Under the pieces are notes generated by a model that did not search any database, was not told the DNA's origin, and saw only the letters and a program-made list of their open reading frames with translations. The translations under genes were made by a program, and so were the position numbers. This document shows positions 6,966 to 14,995 of a DNA stretch of 20,756 bases, in pieces; the first letter of the stretch is position 1; every line of letters starts with the position of its first letter. The DNA is from CAZWEZ01 sp964632795 (GTDB lineage Bacteria > Pseudomonadota > Alphaproteobacteria > Rhodospirillales > 2-02-FULL-58-16), in NCBI GenBank assembly GCA_964632795.1, contig CAZWEZ010000064.1:1-20756 (forward strand), in the 5' to 3' direction.

Positions 6966-8876
6966 TCATCGGCCATAGCGGCAGCCCTCGGGATCGACCC
7001 GGAACAGGCTCCGTTCGCCGGCGGTGGCGATCATCCCGGGCAGGGTCCGCGAGGCCAGTCTGGTGCCCTCGAAGGTCTTGACGTGGACCAGGCAGCCGGC
7101 CACCTCGATGCCATGAACCAGGCGCGACAGGGCCGAATTGTTGGCGCCGTCGGTAGCCGCCTGGAAGGAGGAGGCCAACAGATGGCTGACCCCCAGCTTG
7201 CGGATCTGATCCCAGAACGGCCGCGGGTCGTGTTCGCTCGGCAGCACGTTGACCAGCGACTGGGCATAGGCGTGGGCGAAGAAGTACGGCACCTCGAGGA
7301 AATAGAGATACTGCCGCTCGCCGACCAGCACCAGGTCGCGGGACGACAGGTTGGCGTTGATCCAGGGAATCGGCTGGTAGTGGGAGATGTTGCGGGCGTA
7401 GTACGCCTCCCGGGTCTCGCCGCCCAGGACGTGGCGGGCGAAGTTGACCGTGAACAACCCGTGCCCGGCCAACTGGACGGCCAACGTCAGGGCCACCGCC
7501 CCGGCCAGCGGACGCAGCGCCCGGCCCTCGCCCGCCAACCGCCGGGCGGCGACGCTCAGGCAGAGCAGCAGCAACGGCAGCACCGGCAGCAGGTGGCGGA
7601 CCCGCTGCGAAGACCCGGTGAAGAACCACAGGGCGTAGAAGACGAGGACGATCGAGGCGTAGCTCAGCCACGGTTGGCGGGCCAGCGAACCCCGGTGGCG
7701 CCACAGGCCGCCGGCGGCGAACGGCAACAGCACCCACCCGTAGGGGCCGAAGCCGATGCGCCCCGACTGGAAGGCGGCCAGGCCGTCGAGCGTCGCCACC
7801 AGCGGATAGGCCAGGAACCACAACGGGGTGCGCGGCGCCGTTTCGACGATGTCGATCTTGTGTTCCATGAAATAGGCCTGGTGCTGGGCGTCCCAGAAAC
7901 CGAGATCGGCCCGTCCTAGCCAGTCGTACAGCATCGGGAAAACGGGGTCGCCGGTATGCAGCCAGTTCCAGGCGTACCACTGGAAGCCCGCCGCCAGCAC
8001 CGCCAGCCCGTAGGCCGCACCCAGGGACAGCCAGCGTCTGTGGAACAGCAGCGCGACGGCGCCCGCGACGGCGAACAGCAGGCCGGTGTACTTGCCGCCC
8101 ATGTAGAACCCGGCGGCCAGCCCGGCCAGCACCGCGAACGGCAGGCGCCCGGTGTCCACGGCCCGGCTGGCGGCCAGGGCGGCGGCGATCACGAACAGGG
8201 CGACGCGGACCTCGGTCATCCCCGAGCCGGCCCCGTAGACCACCGCCGGGGTGGTCATGAAGACCAACCCCACGGCCAGCGACCAGGTGCGGTCCAGATG
8301 CCGGCGGCACAGCACGTAGAGCATCGCCACCGCCGCCCAGCCGGTGACCATGGTCCACAGCATCAGCGCCGCTTCGCCGCCCAGCGCCAGCGCCGGCAGG
8401 TAGGTCATGTTGACCAGCATCGGCACCGCCCCGTCGACGATCCGGGGCACGAACTCGATGCGCCCGGCGGCCAGGAACTGCTTGGGCAGGGTGAAGTGAT
8501 AGCCCAGCGTATCGGCCTCCCCCGGCGGCGACAGGGCATAGAGGAGGTTGAAGACGGCCGCCGTCAGTAGCAGGGCGATGAGGACGACGGCGATCCGGCC
8601 GGGCCGGCCGGCGAAGGTCCCCGGGGGCGGCCGGCCGAGGAACCAGACGCCGCCGGCGCCGATGACCAGCAGGCCCATAAGCACCGCCTTGTCGAGAAGC
8701 CCGGCGACGCCGAGCGGGAAGACCAGCCAGCCGAGCAGCCCGCTTCCCAGGGCGAAGGCGATCGCCGCGCGCTCCAGGTACGTGAATTCCGCGTTGAGCC
8801 TCAGCGCCCGCAGCCCCGCCGCCCCCAGGCCGAGGCAGGACAGCACTTGCAGCACCGTTACCGCGAGCGCCGTCAT
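6966..8876 (-). CDS. Polytopic membrane glycosyltransferase, GT-C (GT39-like)
   Basis: This 636-aa protein has about a dozen hydrophobic segments and a C-terminal soluble part of about 150 residues, the layout of GT-C enzymes that use polyprenyl-phosphate sugars in the periplasm. The first large loop, just after a helix, contains SPPGEADTLGYHFTLP with Glu120 and Asp122, where GT-C enzymes carry their acidic catalytic residue. Later come GGKYTGLLFAVAG and HTGDPVFPM, both with counterparts in the protein at 16029-17951. The frame stays open upstream to 9560, but the ATG at 8876 overlaps the previous stop as ATGA and starts the hydrophobic N terminus, so I place the start there. Inference: it transfers a sugar delivered by one of the DPM-like GT2s. 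It could also be an uncharacterised membrane protein of the same fold without transferase activity. Confidence 0.82.
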   Translation of the reverse strand: MTALAVTVLQVLSCLGLGAAGLRALRLNAEFTYLERAAIAFALGSGLLGWLVFPLGVAGLLDKAVLMGLLVIGAGGVWFLGRPPPGTFAGRPGRIAVVLIALLLTAAVFNLLYALSPPGEADTLGYHFTLPKQFLAAGRIEFVPRIVDGAVPMLVNMTYLPALALGGEAALMLWTMVTGWAAVAMLYVLCRRHLDRTWSLAVGLVFMTTPAVVYGAGSGMTEVRVALFVIAAALAASRAVDTGRLPFAVLAGLAAGFYMGGKYTGLLFAVAGAVALLFHRRWLSLGAAYGLAVLAAGFQWYAWNWLHTGDPVFPMLYDWLGRADLGFWDAQHQAYFMEHKIDIVETAPRTPLWFLAYPLVATLDGLAAFQSGRIGFGPYGWVLLPFAAGGLWRHRGSLARQPWLSYASIVLVFYALWFFTGSSQRVRHLLPVLPLLLLCLSVAARRLAGEGRALRPLAGAVALTLAVQLAGHGLFTVNFARHVLGGETREAYYARNISHYQPIPWINANLSSRDLVLVGERQYLYFLEVPYFFAHAYAQSLVNVLPSEHDPRPFWDQIRKLGVSHLLASSFQAATDGANNSALSRLVHGIEVAGCLVHVKTFEGTRLASRTLPGMIATAGERSLFRVDPEGCRYGR

Positions 8877-9856
8877 GTCGCCCCCAGGAGGTGGAGGAGG
8901 GGTCCGGCGAGGTCGCCGAACTGGACCAGATAGGCGGCCATCGCCGCCACCACCCACAGCCACCAGGCGGCGCCGGGGAAGGCGACGGCGGTAGCGGCGG
9001 CCAGCTTCGCCGGCAGAACCAGGCTCACCCCGAGCATCGCCGCCACCTCGCCCCGCGCCCGGAAGGCGGTGATCGCCTCGTAGTGGACGGCGGCGACGCG
9101 GAACCACAGGCTGCCCAGGGCCCAGCCGGGACGGGCCTTCAGTTCCGGGTTGTGGCGCCGGGCGATGGCCAGCCCGCAGCGCAGGCGGCGCCGGGTATGG
9201 CTGGTGATGCTCCCCGGCACGGTGTGGTAACGCGACAGGGCTTCCGGGAAGACCTCGAAGCGGCTTCCCGGCTTCGACAGCATGGCCAGCCACAGGTCGA
9301 AGTCCTGGGCCGTCGGCAGGTCCTCGTCGAAGCCCCCCGCGTCGAGCACCGCCTGGCGCCGGGCGACCACCGTGCAGGTGCCGATGTAGCCGTACCGGTA
9401 CAGCGACACGTAGGGGTCGTCGCCGTCGCGGAACCTGCGCATGCAGTCGACCAGGATGTCGCCGCCGCCCTCGCGGCGCCACAGGTAGCTGTGGGAGACC
9501 AGCAGGTTCGCGGTGCCTTCGAGGTAGGGCATGGAGCGTTCGAGTTTCTCCGCCAGCCACTCGTCGTCGGCGTCGAGGAAGGCGACGTAGCGCCCCGTCG
9601 CCTCCCCGATCGCCAGGTTGCGCGCCGCCCCGGCCCCCCGGTGGGGCTGGCGCAGGACCTTGAGGACGACGCCGTTCATGCGCCCGGCCATGGCCGCGGC
9701 GACCTGGTAGGTGGCGTCATCGGAGCCGTCGTCGACGACCACCGCCTGGCGCGGCCGGAGGGTCTGGGCGGCGACGCTGGCCAGCGCCCGGCCGACGGTT
9801 TCGGCGGCCCGGTAGGCGGGGATGATGACGCTGACGTCGGCGACCTCAGGGGCCAT
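8873..9856 (-). CDS. Family 2 glycosyltransferase with C-terminal membrane segments
   Basis: This 327-aa protein is a classical inverting GT2 enzyme (GT-A fold). DVSVIIPAYRAAETVGRAL is at the N terminus, VVVDDGSDD contains Asp42-Asp43, and GAARNLAIGEATGRYVAFLD leads into the metal-binding DADDEW (95-100). QDFDLWL (184-190) is the equivalent of the acceptor-side ED motif. The last 60 or so residues carry two hydrophobic stretches, MLGVSLVLPAKLAAATAVAF and WLWVVAAMAAYLVQF, which likely hold it at the inner membrane. The ATG at 9856 overlaps the asnB 3' end by 11 bases and has GGAGG 9 nt upstream. It probably adds a sugar to a lipid-linked glycan on the cytoplasmic side; donor and acceptor are unknown. 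Confidence 0.9.
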   Translation of the reverse strand: MAPEVADVSVIIPAYRAAETVGRALASVAAQTLRPRQAVVVDDGSDDATYQVAAAMAGRMNGVVLKVLRQPHRGAGAARNLAIGEATGRYVAFLDADDEWLAEKLERSMPYLEGTANLLVSHSYLWRREGGGDILVDCMRRFRDGDDPYVSLYRYGYIGTCTVVARRQAVLDAGGFDEDLPTAQDFDLWLAMLSKPGSRFEVFPEALSRYHTVPGSITSHTRRRLRCGLAIARRHNPELKARPGWALGSLWFRVAAVHYEAITAFRARGEVAAMLGVSLVLPAKLAAATAVAFPGAAWWLWVVAAMAAYLVQFGDLAGPLLHLLGAT

Positions 9857-11744
9857 CGGCGTAGGCCTCCAGGCCGTCCTCGGGCGGGGTGCGCGTTGGC
9901 CGGTCCTCGACCAGGACGCGGACCGCCAGTTCCAGCATCAACAAGGTGTAGACCCTGAACCCGTGGCGCCGGGGGTCGGCCACCAGGCGTTCGATCCCGG
10001 GGGCCGTCCACCAGCCCCGTTCCAGGGTCCGGGGCCGGGTCAGGATGCGCCGGGCCAGGTTCCCCATCCCGGCCGCCATCCATTCCGGCACCGGCGAGGC
10101 GAAGCCCCACTTGGGCGCCCGGACCACGTCGGGGGGCAGGAACCGCGCGGCGATGGACCGTTCGAGGGCCTTGTGGCGGCCGTCGGGGGTGCGGATCCGG
10201 GGCGGCACGGCCAGCGCCGCCTCGACCAGCCGGTGGTCGAGGAACGGCACCCGGCCCTCGACGCCGTGCGCCATCGAGGTCCGGTCGAGCAGGGTCAGCA
10301 GGTCCTCGGGCAGATAGCTGTTGATGTCGGCATGGAGCGCCGCCGTCTCGGGCGGGCCGTCGAACTCGGCGAAAAAGCGGGCCTGGACCGGCTCCGGCGG
10401 CGGCTGGCGGTTGCCGATCGCCTGGCGCAACGGCGGCGGGAAGTGGCAGCAGTGGTCGTGCAGGTAACCGCCCCGGTCGCCGTCGAACTTGCCGGCCCGG
10501 GCCAGTTTCCAGGCGGTCATCGGCGACACCAGGGCGACCAGCGGCTCGACGACGCGGCTCCTGAACCAGGCCGGCCAGGCCAGGTAGCGGCGCTCGACGG
10601 GCAGTCGGAAATAGCGTCCGTAGCCGGCGAACAGTTCGTCGCCGCCGGTGCCGTTCAGGGCCACCTTGAGGGACCCGCCCAGGACCTCCTCGATCAGGTG
10701 GTTGGGCAGCAGGGCGGCGTCGTTGAGCGGCTCCTCGCAGAACCAGGCCAGCCGGGGCAGGTGGTCCGACGCCGCCGCCGCCGGCAGCTCCATCTCGGTG
10801 TGGATGGTGCCGTAGCGTTCGGCGACCGCCCTGGCCAGCGGCGTTTCATCCACCGGCGCGCCCTCGAAGCGGACCGTGAAGGTGTTCAGCGGGCGCTCCG
10901 AGCGCATCGCCGCCAGGGCCACCATCAGCCCCGAATCCAGCCCCCCCGACAGCAACGCCCCCAGCGGCACGTCGCTCTGCAGGCGCAGCCGCACGCTGTC
11001 GCCGAGGAGCTCGATCAGCCGCTCCTCGATGGCTTCGGGCCGCTGCGGCAGGTCGTCGGCCATGGTCGCCCGCCAGTAGCGTTCGACGCCCACCTCGCCA
11101 CTGGCCTCGACGCGCAGCAGGTGGCCGGGCGGGAGTTTGTTGACCCCCCGGAACAATGTCCCGGGCGCCGGCACGTAGCCGTGGGCCAAATACGCCGAGA
11201 CCGCCGCCTCGTCGATCCCCGGGGCGAGGAGCCCGGAGGCGAACAGCGCCTTGATCTCGGAGGCGAACAGCAGGCCGCCGCCGGGCACCTTGGCCCAGTA
11301 CAGCGGCTTGATGCCGAGGCGGTCGCGGACCAGCACCAGGCGGTGGCGGTGGCGTTCGTACAGGGCCAGGGCGTACATGCCGTTGAGGCGGTGCACGAAG
11401 TCCTCGCCAAAGGCCGCCCACAGGGGCAGCGCCACCTCCATGTCGCCCGCGGTGCGGTACGGATATGCGGAGGCGGCCGGCTGGCGGCGCAGCTCAAGGT
11501 AGTTGTAGATCTCGCCGTTGCCCATCAGCACCCGGGCCCCGCCGGCCTCGACGATGGGCTGCTCACCGGTCGCCAGGTCGATGATGGCGAGCCGGGTGAA
11601 GCCGGCCTGATAGCGCCGGTCGTCGCTGAGGTGGCGTCCCGTGCCGTCGGGGCCCCGGTGGCGCAGCACCTCGAGCATGGCCGGGATGTCGGCCTCCACC
11701 AGGGGAGCGTTCCGGGGCACGAACAGTCCGGCGATCCCGCACAT
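9846..11744 (-). CDS. asnB: Asparagine synthase-type glutamine amidotransferase
   Basis: This 632-aa protein has a full class II glutamine amidotransferase domain followed by an ATP-dependent synthetase domain. It begins MCGIAGLF, so Cys2 is the N-terminal nucleophile after Met removal. RLAIID (51-56), NGEIYN (76-81) and Asp101 complete the glutaminase pocket. The ATP pyrophosphatase loop SGGLDS is at 266-271 and GTGGDELFAGY at 365-375. Family members release ammonia from glutamine and amidate an adenylated carboxylate. In surface-polysaccharide loci AsnB homologs such as WbpS are linked to amidation of uronic acids rather than to asparagine supply, and the heparinase-like neighbour one base upstream fits that. 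True asparagine synthesis cannot be excluded. A GAGG lies 9 nt before the ATG. Confidence 0.92.
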   Translation of the reverse strand: MCGIAGLFVPRNAPLVEADIPAMLEVLRHRGPDGTGRHLSDDRRYQAGFTRLAIIDLATGEQPIVEAGGARVLMGNGEIYNYLELRRQPAASAYPYRTAGDMEVALPLWAAFGEDFVHRLNGMYALALYERHRHRLVLVRDRLGIKPLYWAKVPGGGLLFASEIKALFASGLLAPGIDEAAVSAYLAHGYVPAPGTLFRGVNKLPPGHLLRVEASGEVGVERYWRATMADDLPQRPEAIEERLIELLGDSVRLRLQSDVPLGALLSGGLDSGLMVALAAMRSERPLNTFTVRFEGAPVDETPLARAVAERYGTIHTEMELPAAAASDHLPRLAWFCEEPLNDAALLPNHLIEEVLGGSLKVALNGTGGDELFAGYGRYFRLPVERRYLAWPAWFRSRVVEPLVALVSPMTAWKLARAGKFDGDRGGYLHDHCCHFPPPLRQAIGNRQPPPEPVQARFFAEFDGPPETAALHADINSYLPEDLLTLLDRTSMAHGVEGRVPFLDHRLVEAALAVPPRIRTPDGRHKALERSIAARFLPPDVVRAPKWGFASPVPEWMAAGMGNLARRILTRPRTLERGWWTAPGIERLVADPRRHGFRVYTLLMLELAVRVLVEDRPTRTPPEDGLEAYADGP

Positions 11745-11745
11745 C

Positions 11746-13350
11746 TCAGACGGCCTCGACGGTCAGAACCGACTCCCAGGGCAGGGAGACCTCGGTGTCG
11801 ATATGGATCGCGGTTCCCGGCCGGCCCCGGCCGTAGGCCCGCCAGCAGGTCACGGGGCGGGTGGCGACTTCGCCCTCGGCGCTGAGCCGGAAGCGGTCGC
11901 CGATGACCGTCCCCGCCACCTCCAGGGGGGTGTGGAGCAGGCGGCGCACCCGATGGCGCCCGCGCCCTTCGATGCGGTCGCTGATGGTGAACCCGGTGTC
12001 GGCGAAGCGCCACCGCCGTTTAACGGCGCCGATGTTGGCGAAGCGTGAAAAGCCGTGGTGGACCAACGTCACCCCGCCCTCGTCGCGGGCCAGCACCGGG
12101 GGCGGACCGCACACCCGGCGGCGGAAGGCGTCGTCGTAGTAGGGCCGGTTGGGCGGGTACGGGTCGTGGTTGTCGACCAGCAGCCCGTTGTGGAGCGATC
12201 CCGGAGCATAACCGGTGGCGTCGCCTTCGGTGTAAGAGCCCCGGCCCGGATCGACGAATACCGCTTCGCCGTCGAAATGGACCTCGAAGCCGCCGCAGTC
12301 CTGGTGGCCGTGTCCCGGCATCGCCGACCAGCCCTGGGGGGCGGCGTGCCACAACCCCGCCCAGCGGTGGAAATCGGCCCGCAACCAGCCGTCGGCGGCT
12401 ATCGCGCCGTCGGTCGGGATGTCCAGCAAGGCGGTAAGATAATTAGGAGGGCAATCGGGCGAGATGTCGCCAATCAGCGCCAATCCGCCGGGCAGGACCA
12501 GCGGCGCCGAGGCGGCCAGCGCCCGGGTGGCGATGTCCCTCAACGCCGCTTCCTCGGGGCGGCCGTGGGCGCGGGCGGCGTGCCACGCCTCGACATAGTT
12601 CCGGGTAAGCAACAAATGATAGTGGCTGGAACCCTCATTGAGGATTCCCGACGCCGCGAAGATGCGCTTGGCCTCCTCGAGCAGGATCCTGGCGCCGATC
12701 TCCGCCCACCGCCCGTCGCCCAGCTCCAGGCCCAGCAGGTACAGGGCGCGGCCGTTGTTGGACAGGTGGTTGGAGGTGTGGTGATCGCCGAAGTACTCCA
12801 GCCTGCGGTGGATCGCCGGGGCGTGGGCGGCGAGCACCTTCAGGGTGTCGTCGATGGGGCCGGGCAGGCCCCGGCGGCGGGCGAAGGCGAGCACGTTGAG
12901 CGCCCGCTCGCCGGCCGTGTAGGGGTGCCACGGCCAACCGTCGCCGGGCGTTCCGTGGTCGCGCCGCCAGGCCGCCCACAGGGCCTGGACCCAGGCCGGA
13001 TCGCAGGCCTCGCCGAGGACCGGCAGCCAGGCGAAGCGGTGGGCGGCAAGCAGGTCCTCGAGGTCGTCGTGCCGGTTGTCGAACAAATCCGCCTCGGCGC
13101 CCGGTTCGACGCGGACCGTGGTCCCGGCCAGGGGCAGCTCGATGGGCGCCGCCGGGGCCGCTTGGGGAAGTTCGGCGAAGCTTGCCGAGGGCGCCTCGGC
13201 GCCCGCTTCCAGGCCCGCCAGATATGGCGGGCGGTGGGCGGTGAACGGCGCCATGGAGGGATTGCGGCCCGCCAGGCGGCCGATCAGCCACCTCTGGAGA
13301 ACCGGGTCGCCAAGGACTTGGCGGGCCTTGCGCCACAGGGCGTCGATCAT
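11746..13350 (-). CDS. Heparinase II/III-family protein
   Basis: This 534-aa protein has an N-terminal alpha-helical toroid-like region of about 330 residues and a C-terminal beta-sandwich. GDHHTSNHLSNNGRALYLLG (188-207) holds the conserved Asn/His cluster, and NEGSSHYHLLLTRNY (238-252) contains the His-Tyr region where this lyase family has catalytic residues. GHGHQDCGGFEV and AVFVDPGRGSYTEG (346-376) match the C-terminal HxHxD and DPG motifs. Characterised members cleave uronic-acid polysaccharides (heparin, heparan, alginate) by beta-elimination. No signal peptide is visible: the N terminus MIDALWRKARQVLG is polar, so a cytoplasmic or membrane-associated role in synthesis, editing or turnover is likelier than secretion. 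The ATG at 13350 overlaps the dehydrogenase stop (ATGA). The frame stays open far upstream, but that part is antisense-like shadow. Confidence 0.87.
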   Translation of the reverse strand: MIDALWRKARQVLGDPVLQRWLIGRLAGRNPSMAPFTAHRPPYLAGLEAGAEAPSASFAELPQAAPAAPIELPLAGTTVRVEPGAEADLFDNRHDDLEDLLAAHRFAWLPVLGEACDPAWVQALWAAWRRDHGTPGDGWPWHPYTAGERALNVLAFARRRGLPGPIDDTLKVLAAHAPAIHRRLEYFGDHHTSNHLSNNGRALYLLGLELGDGRWAEIGARILLEEAKRIFAASGILNEGSSHYHLLLTRNYVEAWHAARAHGRPEEAALRDIATRALAASAPLVLPGGLALIGDISPDCPPNYLTALLDIPTDGAIAADGWLRADFHRWAGLWHAAPQGWSAMPGHGHQDCGGFEVHFDGEAVFVDPGRGSYTEGDATGYAPGSLHNGLLVDNHDPYPPNRPYYDDAFRRRVCGPPPVLARDEGGVTLVHHGFSRFANIGAVKRRWRFADTGFTISDRIEGRGRHRVRRLLHTPLEVAGTVIGDRFRLSAEGEVATRPVTCWRAYGRGRPGTAIHIDTEVSLPWESVLTVEAV

Positions 13351-14312
13351 GGCTTGAGCGGCACCCTCGGCCACCCCGGATGCCCGGGACCCGGCACGGT
13401 GGCGGTTTCCAGGCCCTCGATGGCGGCCCGGCCCATGGCCAGGATGGCTTCTTCGGAACTGCCGCCGATGTGGGGGGTGGCGATGAGGTTGGGAAGTTCG
13501 AGCAGGTCGCGGTCCTCGGGCGGCTCGATGTCGAACACGTCCAGCGCCGCCCCGGCCAGCCGGCCGTCCTTCAGCATCTCCTTGAGCGCCGCCTCGTCGA
13601 TCAGGCCGCCCCGGGCGATGTTGACGAGCAGAGCGTCGGGCCGCATCCGGGCCAGGCGGCCGGCGTCGAGGATGTTGCGGGTCGAGGAGTCCAGCGGCAG
13701 GTGCAATGTAACGATGTCGGAACGTTCCAGCAGTTCCTCGAGGCCCACCGGCTCGACCCCGTGGGCGGCGTAGAAGTCGGGGAAATCCAGGATGTCGTGG
13801 GCCAGCACCGTGCATCCGAAGGCCTTCAGCAGCACCGCCAGGTCCTTGCCGACGTGGCCGCAGCCGACGATGCCGACGGTGCGCCCGGAGATCAGCCGGC
13901 CCCGGGGCTGGGTCCAATCGCCGTCGCGCAGCAGACGGTTGGCGGCCGGCACGTGGCGCAGCAGGGCGATGACCAGGGAGATTACCAGCTCGGAGACCGA
14001 GCGCTTGTTGACGCCGCCCTTCCAGCCCAGCTTGACCCGGTGGCGGGCCATCGCCTCGAGGTCGATCATGTCGAGCCCGACCCCGTTCTTGGATACCGTC
14101 TCCAGTTCGGGCAGGGCGGCGAAGAAAGCGGCGTCCAACGGTTCCAGGGCGGTGATGGCGGCGTCATGGCCGGCGACGAAGGCGATCAACCCGGGGCCCG
14201 ACATCCGCCGGCCCTCCTCGTTGAACGTCGGGCCGGGGTAACGTTCACCCAGCTCGGCGCGCAGGACCGGGTGCCGGGAAAAGGTGCGCGAGGCGACGGC
14301 GATGCGTTTCAT
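13347..14312 (-). CDS. D-isomer-specific 2-hydroxyacid dehydrogenase, SerA-like
   Basis: This 321-aa NAD-dependent dehydrogenase has the usual catalytic and nucleotide-binding residues. The Rossmann loop is VGIVGCGHVGKDLA (Gly150, Gly152, Gly155), with Asp173 to select NAD. Arg234 in VNIARGGLIDE, Glu263 in DIEPPEDRDL and His281 in ATPHIGG form the substrate-binding and proton-relay set. The substrate domain includes SKNGVGLDMIDL. The family interconverts 2-keto acids and D-2-hydroxy acids; 3-phosphoglycerate dehydrogenase is the best known. It has no C-terminal ACT domain. The start at 14312 overlaps the phosphatase stop as ATGA, although the frame is open up to 15353. Sitting between a HAD phosphatase/cytidylyltransferase pair and a lyase, it may act on a sugar-acid precursor rather than in serine synthesis; this is inference. 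Confidence 0.88.
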   Translation of the reverse strand: MKRIAVASRTFSRHPVLRAELGERYPGPTFNEEGRRMSGPGLIAFVAGHDAAITALEPLDAAFFAALPELETVSKNGVGLDMIDLEAMARHRVKLGWKGGVNKRSVSELVISLVIALLRHVPAANRLLRDGDWTQPRGRLISGRTVGIVGCGHVGKDLAVLLKAFGCTVLAHDILDFPDFYAAHGVEPVGLEELLERSDIVTLHLPLDSSTRNILDAGRLARMRPDALLVNIARGGLIDEAALKEMLKDGRLAGAALDVFDIEPPEDRDLLELPNLIATPHIGGSSEEAILAMGRAAIEGLETATVPGPGHPGWPRVPLKP

Positions 14313-14995
14313 GGCAGTCGGGCGGCCAGCCGTTCGAGCGTCGCCGGGAGGTCCCCGAAATGGCCGATAAGCGCGTCGGCGTCGAGGTCCTGGGGCGGAC
14401 CGTGGCTGTAGCCGTAGTCGACGGCGATCACCGCCACCCCGGCGTTGCGTCCCGCCGCCATGTCGGTCTCGCTGTCGCCGACCATCGCCGCCGGCTTTCC
14501 GCCCGCCCCCATCATCTCCAGGGTCAGGTGGACGTGGCGGCCGTCGGGCTTGCAGTGGGGCACGTTGTCGCCCCCGGTGAGGGCCTTGAAGAAACGGTCC
14601 ATCGCCAACGCCTCCAGCACCCGTCGGACCAGGCCATGGGGCTTGTTGGAGCAGATCCCCATCACCACGCCGTCCCCGGCCAGGGCATGGAGGGTCTCGC
14701 GCACCCCCGGATAGACGGTGGTCAGGTCGGTCAGGTGTCCCATGTAGAAGTCCCGGTAGCCGGCGACGGCCTCCTCCACCCGGTCCGCGGCCAGCGACTC
14801 CCCGGTCGCCGCGAAGGCCCGCTCGAGCATGGTGTTGGCGCCGAAACCGATCATCGTCCGCAGTTCGTCGCCGTCCAGCCCGCGGCGGCCCCGGGACTCC
14901 AGCAGCCGGTTGACGGCGGCCCCGACGTCGGGCGCGCTGTCGATCAGGGTCCCGTCGAGATCGAAGACGACGGCCTCGAATCCGTTGACGGCCAT
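14309..14995 (-). CDS. HAD-family phosphatase, phosphoglycolate phosphatase-like
   Basis: This 228-aa HAD hydrolase (subfamily IA, helical cap after motif I) has all four motifs. Motif I is VFDLDGTLIDS with nucleophile Asp12 and acid/base Asp14, motif II is ICSNKP (Ser116), motif III Lys is in CKPDGRH (149), and motif IV is VGDSETD (Asp174, Asp178). Such enzymes remove phosphate from small metabolites such as phosphoglycolate, or from sugar phosphates. Its ATG shares one base with the stop of the cytidylyltransferase (TAATG), so the two are made together. That suggests it dephosphorylates the sugar-acid phosphate before CMP activation, the job KdsC does for Kdo. It is not a KdsC ortholog, since KdsC lacks a cap domain. 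Substrate unknown. Confidence 0.88.
   Translation of the reverse strand: MAVNGFEAVVFDLDGTLIDSAPDVGAAVNRLLESRGRRGLDGDELRTMIGFGANTMLERAFAATGESLAADRVEEAVAGYRDFYMGHLTDLTTVYPGVRETLHALAGDGVVMGICSNKPHGLVRRVLEALAMDRFFKALTGGDNVPHCKPDGRHVHLTLEMMGAGGKPAAMVGDSETDMAAGRNAGVAVIAVDYGYSHGPPQDLDADALIGHFGDLPATLERLAARLP

Noticed and set aside
8877..9560. N-terminal extension of the GT-C gene making an 864-aa fusion
   Set aside because: The extra part is an Arg/Pro-rich shadow of the GT2 gene in another frame. The ATGA start at 8876 begins the hydrophobic domain.
9822..11885. 687-codon plus-strand open frame opposite asnB
   Set aside because: It mirrors the third-position GC of asnB, which has complete catalytic motifs; the translated sequence has no domain features.
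12425..12660. Slightly AT-richer patches inside the heparinase-like gene, including TAAGATAAT on the plus strand
   Set aside because: The patches encode conserved-looking protein on the minus strand and have no paired -35 element, so no promoter is supported.
12055..13773. 572-codon plus-strand open frame opposite the heparinase-like gene
   Set aside because: Same antisense-shadow pattern, with no ribosome site or recognisable motif.
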